Assembly (NCBI RefSeq): GCF_023078375.1 | Contig: NZ_CP095554.1 | Location: 2,814,001-2,878,000, forward strand | Length of the DNA stretch: 64,000 nt | Direction: 5' to 3' | Source: Roseomonas gilardii subsp. gilardii | GTDB taxonomy: Bacteria; Pseudomonadota; Alphaproteobacteria; Acetobacterales; Acetobacteraceae | Part shown: one piece after another, positions 1-9,326 of the stretch | Position numbering within the stretch: position 1 is the first letter of the stretch | Layout: every line of letters begins with the position of its first letter | Notes under the pieces: generated by a model | Database searches by the model: none | What the model was told of the DNA's origin: nothing | Seen by the model: only the letters and a program-made list of their open reading frames with translations | Program-made: the position numbers and the translations under genes

Positions 1-453
1 CCAGGCGGCGCGCAGCACCGGCGTGACCTCGCCCAGCCGTCCGGCGCGGTTCAGCGCATCGGCATAGCGCTGCGCGCCATCCAGGCTGCGCGGCGGGCGC
101 TGCGCGAAGAAGCGCAGCGCCAGCGCATCGTCGGGGCTGGCGAGCAGCGCCTCCTCGGCGCGCTTCGCGATCAGGCCGGGCAGGGGCCAGTCCGGATTCG
201 CCTCGATCCAGGCGACCAGCTCCTCCGCCGTGGCCTGGTCCTTGGCCTGAAGGCGAATCCAGGTGACCAGCTTGCGCACCATCGGATCGGCGGTGAGGGC
301 GAGGCCCTGGGCCTCCACCATCCGGCCGGAATCCGCCATGGCCAGGGCCACGCGCCCGGCATTGCGCTGATCCTCCGGCGACCAGGGCTGCGCGGGAATG
401 GATTGCGGGAAGGCGACGGTGGCGAGCAGCAGGGCGAGGGCGGCGCGGCGCAT
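1..453 (-). CDS. Lytic murein transglycosylase, N-terminal part (cut by window edge)
   Basis: Open frame of 151 codons running off the left edge; only the N-terminus is visible. It begins MRRAALALLLATVAFPQSIP, a clear Sec signal peptide, followed by a helical region (EDQRNAGRVALAMADSGRM, then VTWIRLQAKDQATAEELVAW) resembling the alpha-helical superhelical U-domain of Slt70-type soluble lytic transglycosylases, which cleave peptidoglycan glycan strands in the periplasm. The catalytic lysozyme-like domain would lie outside the window, so the family call rests on the N-terminal pattern and on the divergent position next to dapA, which I recall as common in related genomes. Start chosen at the ATG giving the full signal peptide. 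Confidence 0.72.
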   Translation of the reverse strand, partial: MRRAALALLLATVAFPQSIPAQPWSPEDQRNAGRVALAMADSGRMVEAQGLALTADPMVRKLVTWIRLQAKDQATAEELVAWIEANPDWPLPGLIAKRAEEALLASPDDALALRFFAQRPPRSLDGAQRYADALNRAGRLGEVTPVLRAAW

Positions 454-700
454 GACACCGCCTTTACCCGAGCGCGGCCGCTTTGTCCCGCGGCGGGTTG
501 TATCCGGCGCCGCTCGTTTCACGCCTGTTCCGTCCCGTCCGCGCCATCCGCCCCCTTCGCCAGCCACCCGGGCGGGCTTTGGCGCGGAAGCCGGCCCGCG
601 CCGCCTTGTTCCGGGCCCGCCGGGCGCCTAGTTTCGGCACCTTCCCCATGCCAGCCGGCAGGGGGCGCGTTCTCGCCTGCCTTTCCAAGGATCAGCCGCC

Positions 701-1579
701 ATGTTCAAGGGCTCCCTCGTCGCCCTGGTCACCCCGATGACGCGCGAAGGAGTCCTGGACGAGAAAGCCTTCCGCGACCACGTCGAATGGCAGATCGGGG
801 AGGGCACCCAGGGCTTCATCCCCGTCGGCACCACAGGCGAGAGCCCGACCCTCTCCCATGCCGAGCATGACCGCGTGGTGGAGCTCTGCGTCGAGGTTTC
901 CGCCGGCCGCGTGCCGGTCATGGCCGGCGCCGGCTCCAACAGCACGGCCGAGGCGATCCGCCTGACCCGCCATGCCAAGGAAGTGGGCGCGGATGCCGCG
1001 CTGGTGGTCACGCCCTACTACAACAAGCCGACGCAGGAGGGGTTGTACCGCCACTTCATGGCCATCGCCGATGCGGTGGACCTGCCGGTGGTGATCTACA
1101 ACATCCCGCCACGCTCGGTGGTGGACATGAGCGTCGAGACCATGGCGCGGCTGGCGAAGCACCCCAATATCGTGGGGGTGAAGGACGCCACGGCGAACCT
1201 CGCCCGCCCGCTGCACACCCGCGCCGCCTGCGGCCCGGATTTCTGCCAGCTTTCCGGCGAGGACCATACGGCGGTGGCCTTCCTGGCCGCCGGTGGCCAT
1301 GGCTGCATCAGCGTCACCGCCAATGTCGCCCCGCGCCTCTGCCGGGAGATGCACGATGCCTGGGCGGAAGGACGGGTGGCCGAGGCCATCGCCATCCAGG
1401 ACCGGCTGCTGCCGGTGCATGACGCGATGTTCTGCGAGACCTCGCCGGGCCCGGTGAAATACGCCGCCAGCCTGCTCGGCTACGGCTCCGACCATTGCCG
1501 CCTGCCGCTCGCACCGATCGCGGAGGGCAGCCGTGGCCGGGTGCGTGAGGCGATGGTGACGGCGGGACTGCTCAACTGA
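701..1579 (+). CDS. dapA: 4-hydroxy-tetrahydrodipicolinate synthase
   Basis: Condenses pyruvate with aspartate semialdehyde, the first committed step of lysine and diaminopimelate synthesis in the cytoplasm. The 292-residue protein is the family's usual length and a TIM barrel. The Schiff-base lysine is Lys161 (VGVKDAT), the proton-relay tyrosine Tyr133 (YNIPPR), and the threonine pair Thr44-Thr45 sits in GTTGES. The start follows an AAGGA Shine-Dalgarno sequence. It is divergent from the transglycosylase and followed by smpB on the same strand, with a GC hairpin between them. All catalytic residues are present, so it should be active. Confidence 0.97.
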   Translation: MFKGSLVALVTPMTREGVLDEKAFRDHVEWQIGEGTQGFIPVGTTGESPTLSHAEHDRVVELCVEVSAGRVPVMAGAGSNSTAEAIRLTRHAKEVGADAALVVTPYYNKPTQEGLYRHFMAIADAVDLPVVIYNIPPRSVVDMSVETMARLAKHPNIVGVKDATANLARPLHTRAACGPDFCQLSGEDHTAVAFLAAGGHGCISVTANVAPRLCREMHDAWAEGRVAEAIAIQDRLLPVHDAMFCETSPGPVKYAASLLGYGSDHCRLPLAPIAEGSRGRVREAMVTAGLLN

Positions 1580-1587
1580 GGACGGCC

Positions 1588-1607
1588 CCCGGGGCGCAAC
1601 CCCCGGG
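1588..1607 (+). terminator. GC-rich hairpin after dapA
   Basis: Arms CCCGGGG (1588-1594) and CCCCGGG (1601-1607) with a 6-nt loop lie 9 bases after the dapA stop. There is no T-run, so it is at best a weak or Rho-assisted terminator, or an attenuating hairpin between dapA and smpB. More GC-rich inverted sequence continues to about 1700. Confidence 0.4.
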
Positions 1608-1724
1608 ATGCCAGGAGCGTGACGGCCCGGGGCTCACCGGCCCGGGGCCGGGCCACGCGATGACAGGAAAGGCCGGTGCCCGGCCCGCCGCGCGGGCGGG
1701 GGCCGGACCCCGGGGACGGACAGC

Positions 1725-2222
1725 ATGGCAGAGCCACGCAAGAAGGGCCTGATCAGCCACGGAACCGCCGCGACCAACCGCAAGGCGCGTTTCGACTACA
1801 AGATCAACGACACGGTGGAGGCGGGCATCATGCTCGTCGGCCCGGAGGTGAAGTCGCTGCGCGCCGGCCGCGCCACGCTGACCGAGGCCTGGGCCGGGGA
1901 GCGGGATGGGGAGATGTGGCTGTTCAACTGCTACATCCCCGAATGGCAGGCGGGCTCGGTGGTGGCGAAGTTCGAGCCGCGCCGCCCGCGCAAGCTGCTG
2001 CTCCACCGCAAGCAGATGGCCTCGCTGGCCGGGGCCGTGTCGAAGGAGGGCGCGACCCTGGTGCCGCTGGAGATCCTGTTCAACCAGCGGGGCATGGCCA
2101 AGGTCGTGCTCGGACTGGCCGAGGGCAAGAACAAGGCGGACAAGCGCGCCGCCATCGCCGACCGCGATTGGAAGCGCGACAAGGCCCGGCTGATGCGCGA
2201 CCGGGGCGGCGACAGGGGGTGA
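1725..2222 (+). CDS. smpB: SsrA-binding protein SmpB
   Basis: Partner of tmRNA in trans-translation: it binds the tRNA-like domain of SsrA and delivers it to stalled ribosomes. The 165-residue protein shows the expected OB-like core (NRKARFDYKINDTVEAGIML, then VGPEVKSLRAG, then WLFNCYIPEW) and the basic C-terminal tail (DKRAAIADRDWKRDKARLMR) that enters the mRNA channel. Length is near the usual 150-160. The ssrA RNA gene itself is not recognisable in the window. The stop codon lies inside a 12-bp tandem duplication (2215-2238). Confidence 0.97.
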   Translation: MAEPRKKGLISHGTAATNRKARFDYKINDTVEAGIMLVGPEVKSLRAGRATLTEAWAGERDGEMWLFNCYIPEWQAGSVVAKFEPRRPRKLLLHRKQMASLAGAVSKEGATLVPLEILFNQRGMAKVVLGLAEGKNKADKRAAIADRDWKRDKARLMRDRGGDRG

Positions 2223-2238
2223 CCTCGGGGGTGACCTC
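2215..2238. repeat. 12-bp tandem duplication across the smpB stop
   Basis: The unit GGGGGTGACCTC occurs at 2215-2226 and again, exactly, at 2227-2238. The TGA in the first copy is the smpB stop codon. It looks like a simple slippage duplication and leaves the protein end unchanged. Confidence 0.85.
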
Positions 2239-2382
2239 GGAGCCGGGATAGGCGTTCCGGTTCCGGTATTGTGTCCCGGCGCATAGTCCCCGCCCCGAGC
2301 TGATCGATACCGGCGGGTGGCCCGTTGCGCCGCCAGGCCCGCCGCCTCATGTGCCAGCCGTGCCGCATTGCGAGGATGGCAG

Positions 2383-3051
2383 ATGAGCGAGGACGGGACG
2401 GGGCCGGCCGGGCGTATCCGCGACAAGCTGGTGGAAACCAAGCGGCGCTGGGCCGAGGAAGGCCGGCTGCTCACCGGCCGGCCCGGCGATCGCGAACGGG
2501 ACCGCCTGCCGCCCGGCCAGCGCCTGGTGACCGACTTCCCGGTGCTGGATCTCGGCGTGCAGCCGGATGTGCCGCTGGAGAAGGCCCGGCTGCGGATCGA
2601 CGGGCTGGTGGCGGCGCCGGCCCTGCTGGACTGGGGCGCCTTGCAGGCCATGCCGCGGCAGGGCTTCCGCAACGACATCCACTGCGTCACCCAGTGGTCC
2701 CGCTACGACAATGACTGGGAGGGCGTGCCGGTCGGCGCCCTGATCGAGCATGTGCGGGTGAAGGACGAGGCGCGCTTCGTCTCGCTCGAATCCCACGATG
2801 GCTACACCACCAACCTCGCCCTGGAGGATTTCGCGCGGCCGGAGAACCTGCTGGCCTTCCGCTGGAACGGCGCGCCGCTGACGCGGCAGCATGGCGGGCC
2901 GATGCGGCTGGTGGTGCCGCATCTGTATTTCTGGAAAAGCCCGAAATGGCTGCGGCGGATCGAGTTCCTGGCCCAGGACCGGCCGGGCTTCTGGGAGGTC
3001 CGCGGCTATCACCACCGTGGCGATCCCTGGCTGGAGGAACGCTACGGCTGA
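2383..3051 (+). CDS. Sulfite oxidase-like molybdopterin oxidoreductase
   Basis: Predicted molybdopterin-dependent oxidoreductase of the sulfite oxidase / MsrP superfamily (YuiH-like, no signal peptide, so probably cytoplasmic). The Mo-coordinating cysteine is Cys101 in NDIHCVTQWSRYDNDWEGV, and the typical PHLYFWKSPKW and FWEVRGYH blocks follow. At 222 residues it is a single catalytic domain without heme or dimerisation domains. I chose the ATG at 2383 because GAGG lies 7 bases upstream; the frame extends a further 22 codons upstream (2317) without family-like sequence. Substrate is unknown. A Mo-cofactor handling cluster lies at 41-47 kb but is not linked. Confidence 0.85.
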   Translation: MSEDGTGPAGRIRDKLVETKRRWAEEGRLLTGRPGDRERDRLPPGQRLVTDFPVLDLGVQPDVPLEKARLRIDGLVAAPALLDWGALQAMPRQGFRNDIHCVTQWSRYDNDWEGVPVGALIEHVRVKDEARFVSLESHDGYTTNLALEDFARPENLLAFRWNGAPLTRQHGGPMRLVVPHLYFWKSPKWLRRIEFLAQDRPGFWEVRGYHHRGDPWLEERYG

Positions 3052-3058
3052 GGCGGGC

Positions 3059-3493
3059 TCAGAAGCTCAGCCGCAGCGTGGCGACGCCGACCATCGGGCG
3101 GCGCTCCGCCGGGTCGTATTCGACGGCGGCGCAGACCAGGGCGCCGACCGAAACCTCGCCCAGATCCTCGATCCGGCCGATCCCATAGCGTGCGCCCAGG
3201 GCCATCTGCGGGCGGCTGTCCCAGACCGCCCTGGTCAGCGGCAGGAAGGGCGAGGCTTTGGCGATGCTGACCCCGTCATCCAGGAGCCCCTGCGCGTTCA
3301 GGCGGGCGACGAGATAAACGCTGTCGCCGCCGACATTCTGCGAGGGCACGGCACCGCCGAAGGCCGCCGTGACCACCAGCCCATCGTGCGAAGGCCCGGC
3401 GGGCTGCGCGGAAGCATGGCCGGCGGCTGCAAGCAGAATCGCCGCCAGCCCGCCCATGAGTCCCGTCCGGATCCGCCGATACTGCAAGACCAC
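3059..3493 (-). CDS. Hypothetical secreted protein
   Basis: 144 residues from a GTG start. A signal peptide is evident (basic start, then GLMGGLAAILLAAAGHASA with an ASA-Q cleavage site). The mature part is about 115 residues, rich in Gly/Val/Ala with short beta-like stretches (GLVVTAAFGGAV, VSVGALVCAAVEYDPAERRP, VGVATLRLSF at the C-terminus). The terminal phenylalanine and alternating pattern are compatible with a small outer-membrane or periplasmic beta protein, but that is inference; I recognise no family. It is convergent with the upstream oxidoreductase (7-bp gap), and its upstream region is the AT-rich patch at 3541-3665. Alternative starts: the TTG two codons in, or Met13. Confidence 0.55.
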   Translation of the reverse strand: MVLQYRRIRTGLMGGLAAILLAAAGHASAQPAGPSHDGLVVTAAFGGAVPSQNVGGDSVYLVARLNAQGLLDDGVSIAKASPFLPLTRAVWDSRPQMALGARYGIGRIEDLGEVSVGALVCAAVEYDPAERRPMVGVATLRLSF

Positions 3494-3788
3494 GCCCCCT
3501 GCATGTCATTGTGCGATGCGGCATCAAACCGCCATGGCCGTCTTAGGGGCAGGGCACGCCTTATTGCAAACACAATTTCGCCCGAATTGGACCGATACGC
3601 GTCCGTATGAAAATTAACAATAACAAAGCTTAAAAAGGATCAACTTATATATCACAGAAGATCTCGCCTCATGCGCTGCCACAATGCTGCGAAATCATGG
3701 CACGCGTTCCGCGACGCCGGACGGCTGGAAAGCCTGGGCGCCACCGCCTAGCCTCCGCGCGAACCGGGAACGGAAGGGATTCGGCGTG
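3494..3788. other. Intergenic region with AT-rich patch
   Basis: About 295 bases between two divergent genes. Bases 3560-3665 are conspicuously AT-rich against a roughly 70% GC background (AAAATTAACAATAACAAAG at 3610-3628, then ATATATCACAG). It holds a 5-4-5 inverted repeat ATACG-CGTC-CGTAT (3595-3608) that could be an operator, and probably the promoters of both flanking genes. I cannot place -35/-10 boxes with confidence. The 8-codon ATG frame at 3607-3633 is probably chance. Confidence 0.5.
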
Positions 3789-5390
3789 ATGCGACGCAGG
3801 AGCTTCTTGGCGGCGGGCGCCCTGGGGGTGGCGGCGCCGGCACTGGACGTCCCCATCCTGGCCAGCCCCGCTCTGGCCCAGGGGAATGCGCGGGTGCTGC
3901 GCTTCGCGCCCGAAAGCAACCTGGCCAATGCCGATCCCGTCTGGACCACCACGACCATCGCCCGGAACCACGGGCTGATGATCTGGGACATGCTCTACGC
4001 CCGCGATGCCCGGTTCACGCCGCAGCCACAGATGGTGGCGGGGCACGAACTGTCCGGCGACCGGCTCACCTGGCGCTTCACCCTGCGGGACGGACTGCTC
4101 TTCCATGATGGGGAGCCGGTGCGGGCGGTGGACTGCACCACCAGCATCAACCGCTGGGCGAAGCGCCGTCCGCTGGGCCAGAAGCTGCTGGAACTGACGG
4201 AGGAGATGAAGCCGCTCGACGACAAGCGCTTCGAGATCCGGCTGAAGCACCCCTTCGCCCTGATGACCCATGCCTTCAGCGATAGCTGCTTCGTCATGCC
4301 GGAGCGGATCGCGAAGACCGACGCCTTCCAGCAGATCACCGACTATGTCGGCAGCGGCCCCTATCGCTTCCTGCGCGACGAATGGGTCTCCGGCGACCGC
4401 GCGGTCTATGCGCGCTTCGACCGCTACCAGCCGCGCCAGGAGCCGCCGAGCTATCTCGCCGGTGGCAAGGTGGTGCATTTCGACCGGGTGGAATGGCGGG
4501 TCATGCCCGACAGCGCCACCGCCTCCTCGGCCCTGCAGAATGGCGAGGTGGACTGGGTGCAGGTGCCGCAGTTCGACCTGCTGCCCATGCTGCCCATGCT
4601 GCGCGCCGCGCGCGGGGTGAAGGTCGCGGTGAACGACCGGGTGGGGGTGATGGGGATGCTGGCGCTGAACCACCTGCACCCGCCCTTCGACAACCCGGAA
4701 CTGCTGCGCGCCATCCTCTCGGTGCTGGACCAGCGCGACTTCATGACCGCCGCGCTGGGCGACGAGAAGGATCTCTTCCACGTCCCCTGCGGCGTCTTCA
4801 CCCCTGGCCTGCCCATGGCCAACGATGCCGGGATGGAGGTGCTGACCGGCCCCCGCGACATCGAGCGGGGGCGGAAGCTGGTGGCCGAGAGCGGCTACAA
4901 GGGCGAGCGGATCGTGCTGATGTCGCCCTCCGACTACCCGACCACCCAGACCTTCGCCCAGGTCGCGGCGGACCTGTTCAAGCGGCTCGGGCTGAACGTG
5001 GACTATACCAGCATGGACTGGGGCACGCTGGTGCAGAGGCGGACGAGCAAGGAGCCGGTGGAGAAGGGGGGATGGAGCGCCTTCGCCACCACCTATGAGG
5101 GGCTGACCGTGGCCGATCCCGCCACGCACATCCCGTTGCGGGGCAACGGCGCCGCGGGCTGGTTCGGCTGGCCCACCAGCCCGCGCCTGGAGGCCCTGCG
5201 CGACCGCTGGTTCGACGCCCCGGACGAGGCGGCGCAGAAGCAGATCGCGCGGGAGATGCAGGCGATCGCCTTCGAGGAAGTGCCCTTCCTGCCCCTGGGC
5301 CAGCTCTTCTACCCGACCGCCTACCGCACCTCCCTGCAGGATGTCGTGCCCGCCAACATGCCGATCTTCTGGAATGTCCGGCGCGGCTGA
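3789..5390 (+). CDS. ABC transporter substrate-binding protein, family 5
   Basis: Periplasmic solute-binding protein of the SBP_bac_5 (oligopeptide/dipeptide/nickel) family, 533 residues, the usual length. It begins MRRRSFLAAGALGVAAPAL, a twin-arginine-like signal ending ALAQG. Family blocks are visible: RFTLRDGLLFHDGEPVRAVD, the SGPYRFLRDEW turn, and QTFAQVAADLFKRLGLNVDY near the C-terminal lobe. The ATG at 3789 has GGAAGGG 9 bases upstream; an in-frame extension to 3684 precedes the signal peptide and is not used. No permease or ATPase genes are adjacent, so it is an orphan binding protein and its ligand cannot be stated. folK starts inside its 3' end. Confidence 0.88.
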   Translation: MRRRSFLAAGALGVAAPALDVPILASPALAQGNARVLRFAPESNLANADPVWTTTTIARNHGLMIWDMLYARDARFTPQPQMVAGHELSGDRLTWRFTLRDGLLFHDGEPVRAVDCTTSINRWAKRRPLGQKLLELTEEMKPLDDKRFEIRLKHPFALMTHAFSDSCFVMPERIAKTDAFQQITDYVGSGPYRFLRDEWVSGDRAVYARFDRYQPRQEPPSYLAGGKVVHFDRVEWRVMPDSATASSALQNGEVDWVQVPQFDLLPMLPMLRAARGVKVAVNDRVGVMGMLALNHLHPPFDNPELLRAILSVLDQRDFMTAALGDEKDLFHVPCGVFTPGLPMANDAGMEVLTGPRDIERGRKLVAESGYKGERIVLMSPSDYPTTQTFAQVAADLFKRLGLNVDYTSMDWGTLVQRRTSKEPVEKGGWSAFATTYEGLTVADPATHIPLRGNGAAGWFGWPTSPRLEALRDRWFDAPDEAAQKQIAREMQAIAFEEVPFLPLGQLFYPTAYRTSLQDVVPANMPIFWNVRRG

Positions 5391-5913
5391 GGCGGCGGGG
5401 CGGCCCTTCGCCGGCACGCCCTTCGCCGACACGCTGATCGCGCTGGGGGCCAACCTTCCGGCCGCCGACGGCACCGGGGCGCTGGAGACCTGCCGCCGCG
5501 CCGCGGCGGCGCTGGACGGCCTTTGCGGCCTGCCGCTGATGGCGCTCTCCAACTGGTGGGAAACGCCCCCCGACCCGCCGGACCCCCGCTCGCCCCCCTA
5601 TGTGAACGGCGTGGCCCGCCTGCGCGGAACGGCGGAGCCCCTGGCGCTGCTGCGCGCCCTGCAGGCGATCGAGGACGCGGCGGGGCGGGTCCGCCCCTAT
5701 CCCAACGCCCCCCGGACCCTGGACCTGGACCTGATCGCGGTGGGCAGCACGATCCGTCCGGCGCCGGACCCCATCCTGCCGCATCCCCGGGCACATCTGC
5801 GGCGCTTCGTGCTGCTGCCCCTGGCCGAGGTGGCCCCCGGCTGGCGCCATCCGGAAGGGCCGGTGGAGGCCCTGCTGGACCGTCTCCCGCCCATGCCGAT
5901 GCGGCGGCTCTGA
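5374..5913 (+). CDS. folK: 6-hydroxymethyl-dihydropterin pyrophosphokinase
   Basis: Transfers pyrophosphate from ATP to 6-hydroxymethyl-7,8-dihydropterin in folate synthesis. Visible are the LIALGANLP start motif, the SNWWETPPDP region, and the HPPK signature RPYPNAPRTLDLDLIAVG with the Mg-binding DLDLI aspartates, then LPHPRAHLRRFVLLPLAE. I start it at the ATG at 5374 (179 residues), overlapping the upstream gene by 17 bases; an earlier in-frame ATG (5341) adds 11 non-conserved residues. The overlap suggests translational coupling to the binding-protein gene, a functionally odd pairing. No folP or folB is nearby. Confidence 0.92.
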   Translation: MSGAAEAAGRPFAGTPFADTLIALGANLPAADGTGALETCRRAAAALDGLCGLPLMALSNWWETPPDPPDPRSPPYVNGVARLRGTAEPLALLRALQAIEDAAGRVRPYPNAPRTLDLDLIAVGSTIRPAPDPILPHPRAHLRRFVLLPLAEVAPGWRHPEGPVEALLDRLPPMPMRRL

Positions 5914-5947
5914 CCCGCCCGGAGCGTCTGCCTTCCGGCAAAAGCCT

Positions 5948-5976
5948 TGCGGCGCAGGGGGGTGACGTCTATCTAG
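5948..5976 (+). promoter_or_regulatory. Candidate sigma-70 promoter for rpoZ-rsh
   Basis: TTGCGG (5948-5953) and TATCTA (5971-5976) are separated by exactly 17 bases and lie about 35 bases before the rpoZ ATG. The local sequence is less GC-rich than its surroundings. This is a motif-based inference only. Confidence 0.45.
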
Positions 5977-6010
5977 TTTTGTCCTCCCAAGCAGCGACTG
6001 GTTTTTCGAT

Positions 6011-6409
6011 ATGGCACGCGTCACGGTAGAAGACTGCATCCTTCAGGTTCCGAACCGCTTCGAGCTTGTGCTGAAGGCGGCGCAGCGTGCCCGCAACATC
6101 AGCCGGGGCGAGGAACTGACGCTCGACCGGGACAACGACAAGAACCCGGTCGTGGCCCTGCGCGAGATCGCGGAGCAGACGGTGGACCTCGATGCGCTGG
6201 AGCAGGACATCGTGAAGTCCCTGCTGCGCGCGCCGGAGCCCGAGCCGGTGGAGGAGGAGGTCATCGACCTCATCGCCACCGACGAGAACATCTTCGGCGT
6301 CATGGACGTGAACGAGAACGAGGGCGGCGATTCCTCTGCCTCGGGCGAGGAACTGAACCCCGATGACATCGAGGCGGCCATCGCCGCCGAGCTCGGCGGC
6401 CGCCGCTGA
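6011..6409 (+). CDS. rpoZ: RNA polymerase omega subunit
   Basis: Small RNA polymerase subunit that chaperones beta-prime and helps bind ppGpp. The conserved start [20 protein letters not shown] and the block [29 protein letters not shown] are diagnostic. At 132 residues it has the long acidic C-terminal tail (about residues 70-130) common in alphaproteobacteria. It is directly followed by the (p)ppGpp synthetase/hydrolase gene, the classical rpoZ-spoT arrangement, 11 bases away. Confidence 0.97.
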   Translation: MARVTVEDCILQVPNRFELVLKAAQRARNISRGEELTLDRDNDKNPVVALREIAEQTVDLDALEQDIVKSLLRAPEPEPVEEEVIDLIATDENIFGVMDVNENEGGDSSASGEELNPDDIEAAIAAELGGRR

Positions 6410-6420
6410 GAGGCCCGGGC

Positions 6421-8712
6421 GTGCACGCTGCCGGAGCCGGCGGGTTCTGGGCGGCGCACGCCCCTGACGGCGCGGGCGGCACGCTGGCGGACGTCGCCCC
6501 CGCCGCCATTCCGGCGGAGGGTGACGGCGCCCAGCTCGGTGCCCTCGTCGCCTCCTATGACGGACGGGCCGACGCGGCCCTGATCCAGCGGGCCTATGAG
6601 GTCGCCCGCAAGGCCCATGAGGGCCAGACCCGCGAGAACGGCGACCCCTATATCGGCCATCCCGTGGCCGTGGCGCGGATCCTGGCCGGCTACCGGCTCG
6701 ACACCGCCTCCATCGTCACCGCCCTGCTGCACGACACGGTCGAGGACACCGGGCTGACGCTCCAGGCGCTGGAGAAGCAGTTCGGCACCGAGATCGCGCG
6801 CCTCGTGGATGGCGTGACCAAGCTGACCCGGCTGGAGATCCAGTCCGAACGCACCAAGCAGGCCGAGAACTTCCGCAAGCTGGTCCTGGCGATGAGCGAG
6901 GACATCCGCGTCCTCCTCGTGAAGCTGGCCGACCGGCTGCACAATGTCCGCACCCTGCATCTCGTGGTGAAGCCCGAGAAGCGGCAGCGCGTGGCGCGCG
7001 AGACGATGGAGATCTACGCGCCGCTCGCGGAGCGCATCGGCATGGACGCCCTGCGCACGGAGCTGCAGGCGATCTGCTTCCGCGAATTGCAGCCGGACGC
7101 CTTCCAGACCATCTCCGCCCGCCTCGCCTTCCTGCGTGGCCAGGGCGCCGACCTGATCGACGAGATCGCGGCCGACCTGCGGCACAAGCTCTCCGAGGCC
7201 GGGGTGCCGCTGATCGACATCCAGGGGCGGGAAAAGGCGGCCTATTCCATCTGGCTGAAGATGCACGAGAAGAAGGTCGAGTTCGAGCAGCTCTCGGACA
7301 TCATGGCCTTCCGCGTCATCGTGCCGGACAAGGGGCAGTGCTACGCGGCGCTGGGGGCGGTCCACTCGGCCTATCGCGTCGTGCCGGGGCGCTTCAAGGA
7401 CTACATCTCCACCCCCAAGCCCAACGGCTACCAGTCACTCCACACGGGCGTGACGGTGCCGGAGCGGCGCAACGCCAAGATCGAGGTGCAGATCCGCACG
7501 CCGGAAATGCACGAGGTCGCCGAATACGGCGTGGCCGCGCACTGGATCTACAAGCAGGGGCGGGAAGGGACACCACCGCCGCGGCGCCGCTATCCCTGGG
7601 TCAAGGACCTGCTGGACATCCTGGAGAATGCCGGGGGGGAGGCGCAGGACTTCCTGGAGCACACCAAGCTCGCCCTGCACCAGGACCAGGTCTTCTGCTT
7701 CACGCCCAAGGGCGACCTGATCGCCCTGCCGCGCGGCGCCACGCCGGTGGACTTCGCCTATCAGGTCCACAGCGCCATCGGCGATGCCTGCGTCGGCGCC
7801 AAGATCAACGGCCAGATCAAGCCGCTGCGCCAGCGGCTGGAGAATGGCGACCAGGTCGAGATCATCACCGCCCGGGGCAACACCCCTAACCCGGCCTGGG
7901 AACGCTTCGTCGTCACCGGCAAGGCGCGGGCCCGCATCCGCCGCTTCGTGCTGGCGAGGCAGCGGGAGGAAGCGCGCGAGAACGGCCGGGGCGCCATGGC
8001 CCGCGCCTTCCGGCAGGAAGGGCTGGACTTCTCCGAGAAGATCGTCGAGCCGGCGATCAAGGCACTCAAGCAGCCGGGCTATGACGAGCTCTGCATCGCC
8101 GTCGGCAGCGGCAACATCCAGCCCAAGGACGTGCTGCACGCCGTCTATCCGGAACTGCGCGGCCCGGCCCGGCAGGCACATGAGGTGCTGCCCTTCACCC
8201 ATGCGCGCGGCAAGCCCGGGGCCACGGTGCTGCCCAGCCGGCAGGCACGGCGGCCGGAGGCGGCCTATGGCATCTCCGGACTCGTGGCGGGCATGGCGGT
8301 CAGCTTCGCCGGCTGCTGCCATCCGGTGCCGGGGGACCGGATCGTGGGCATCGTGACCACCGGCAAGGGGGTCACGATCCACAACGCCGAATGCTCGACC
8401 CTGACCTCCTTCGCCGCCACGCCGGAACGCTTCATCGACGTGGACTGGGACATCGCCTCCGGCTCCGTGGGGCAGCATCTGGCGCGGCTGTCCATCATCA
8501 CCGCCAACGACAATGCCGCCGTGGCGGCGCTGACCATCGCCATCGCGAAGCAGGATGCGAAGATCCAGTCGCTGAAGTTCCTCCACCGGGCCAGCGACTT
8601 CACGGAACTGCGGGTGGACCTGGAGGTCCGGGACCTGCGGCACCTGTCCGGCGTCATCGCGACCCTCCGCGCCACCAGCGGGATCGAGCAGGTCGAGCGC
8701 GCCAAGGGCTGA
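6421..8712 (+). CDS. rsh: Bifunctional (p)ppGpp synthetase/hydrolase (Rsh)
   Basis: Long RelA/SpoT homologue of 763 residues controlling the stringent response. Domains in order: HD hydrolase at about 55-200 (HPVAVARIL, then [11 protein letters not shown], then [12 protein letters not shown]), synthetase at about 245-370 ([41 protein letters not shown]), TGS at about 420-480 ([19 protein letters not shown]), and a C-terminal ACT domain at about 690-760. Both catalytic domains keep their key motifs, so both activities are expected. The GTG start follows rpoZ by 11 bases. In many alphaproteobacteria pdxJ lies between rsh and acpS; here it does not. Confidence 0.95.
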   Translation: MHAAGAGGFWAAHAPDGAGGTLADVAPAAIPAEGDGAQLGALVASYDGRADAALIQRAYEVARKAHEGQTRENGDPYIGHPVAVARILAGYRLDTASIVTALLHDTVEDTGLTLQALEKQFGTEIARLVDGVTKLTRLEIQSERTKQAENFRKLVLAMSEDIRVLLVKLADRLHNVRTLHLVVKPEKRQRVARETMEIYAPLAERIGMDALRTELQAICFRELQPDAFQTISARLAFLRGQGADLIDEIAADLRHKLSEAGVPLIDIQGREKAAYSIWLKMHEKKVEFEQLSDIMAFRVIVPDKGQCYAALGAVHSAYRVVPGRFKDYISTPKPNGYQSLHTGVTVPERRNAKIEVQIRTPEMHEVAEYGVAAHWIYKQGREGTPPPRRRYPWVKDLLDILENAGGEAQDFLEHTKLALHQDQVFCFTPKGDLIALPRGATPVDFAYQVHSAIGDACVGAKINGQIKPLRQRLENGDQVEIITARGNTPNPAWERFVVTGKARARIRRFVLARQREEARENGRGAMARAFRQEGLDFSEKIVEPAIKALKQPGYDELCIAVGSGNIQPKDVLHAVYPELRGPARQAHEVLPFTHARGKPGATVLPSRQARRPEAAYGISGLVAGMAVSFAGCCHPVPGDRIVGIVTTGKGVTIHNAECSTLTSFAATPERFIDVDWDIASGSVGQHLARLSIITANDNAAVAALTIAIAKQDAKIQSLKFLHRASDFTELRVDLEVRDLRHLSGVIATLRATSGIEQVERAKG

Positions 8713-8767
8713 GGCCCATGGCCAGGCCCGGGAAAGGCCGGGGGCGACGTTTCCCCGGCGCCGCGCT

Positions 8768-9244
8768 ATGACCGGGGGCATGATCATCGGCCTCGGCAAC
8801 GACATCGTGGACATCCGCCGCATCGAGAAGGTGCTGGCGCGGCACGGGGAGCGCTTCGTCCAGCGCGTCTTCACGGAGGCTGAGCGGCGCAAGGCGGAAT
8901 CGCGCACCGAGAAGCTGCGCGCCGCCACCTATGCCAAGCGCTTCGCGGCCAAGGAGGCGGCGTCCAAGGCGCTGGGCACGGGCTTCAGCCACGGCGTCTT
9001 CCACCGCGACCTGGGGGTGGTGAACCTGTCCACCGGGCAGCCGACGCTGCGCCTGACCGGCGGCGCCTCGGCGCGGCTCTCCGCCATCACGCCGCGGGGC
9101 TATGCCGCCCAGGTCAGCCTCACCATGACCGACGAATACCCCTATGCCGAGGCGATCGTGATCATCTCCGGCATCCCCGTGGCCCTGGCCGCCGGTGCCG
9201 CCGGCATGGGCGGTATCGGCGCCGCGCCGCACGGCCTTCCTTGA
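8768..9244 (+). CDS. acpS: Holo-[acyl-carrier-protein] synthase
   Basis: Transfers 4'-phosphopantetheine from CoA to acyl carrier protein. The signature [19 protein letters not shown] and the metal-binding [15 protein letters not shown] are present. The 158-residue product carries about 25 residues of Ala/Gly-rich extension after the usual end (EAIVII), which may be unstructured. The ATG at 8780 (MIIGLGND) is an equally possible start, four codons in. It lies between rsh and lepB in a collinear core run. Confidence 0.95.
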   Translation: MTGGMIIGLGNDIVDIRRIEKVLARHGERFVQRVFTEAERRKAESRTEKLRAATYAKRFAAKEAASKALGTGFSHGVFHRDLGVVNLSTGQPTLRLTGGASARLSAITPRGYAAQVSLTMTDEYPYAEAIVIISGIPVALAAGAAGMGGIGAAPHGLP

Positions 9245-9326
9245 CAGGCCGGAGGGGCAGGGGGTCTAACCGGCCCCCTGCGGCCCCTTCCGTGCCGCGC
9301 GAATGTGGATCCTTCCCTTGAGCAGC

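Noticed and set aside
3607-3633. Eight-codon ATG frame in the AT-rich patch (MKINNNKA)
   Set aside because: No ribosome site, and short open frames are expected by chance in AT-rich sequence.
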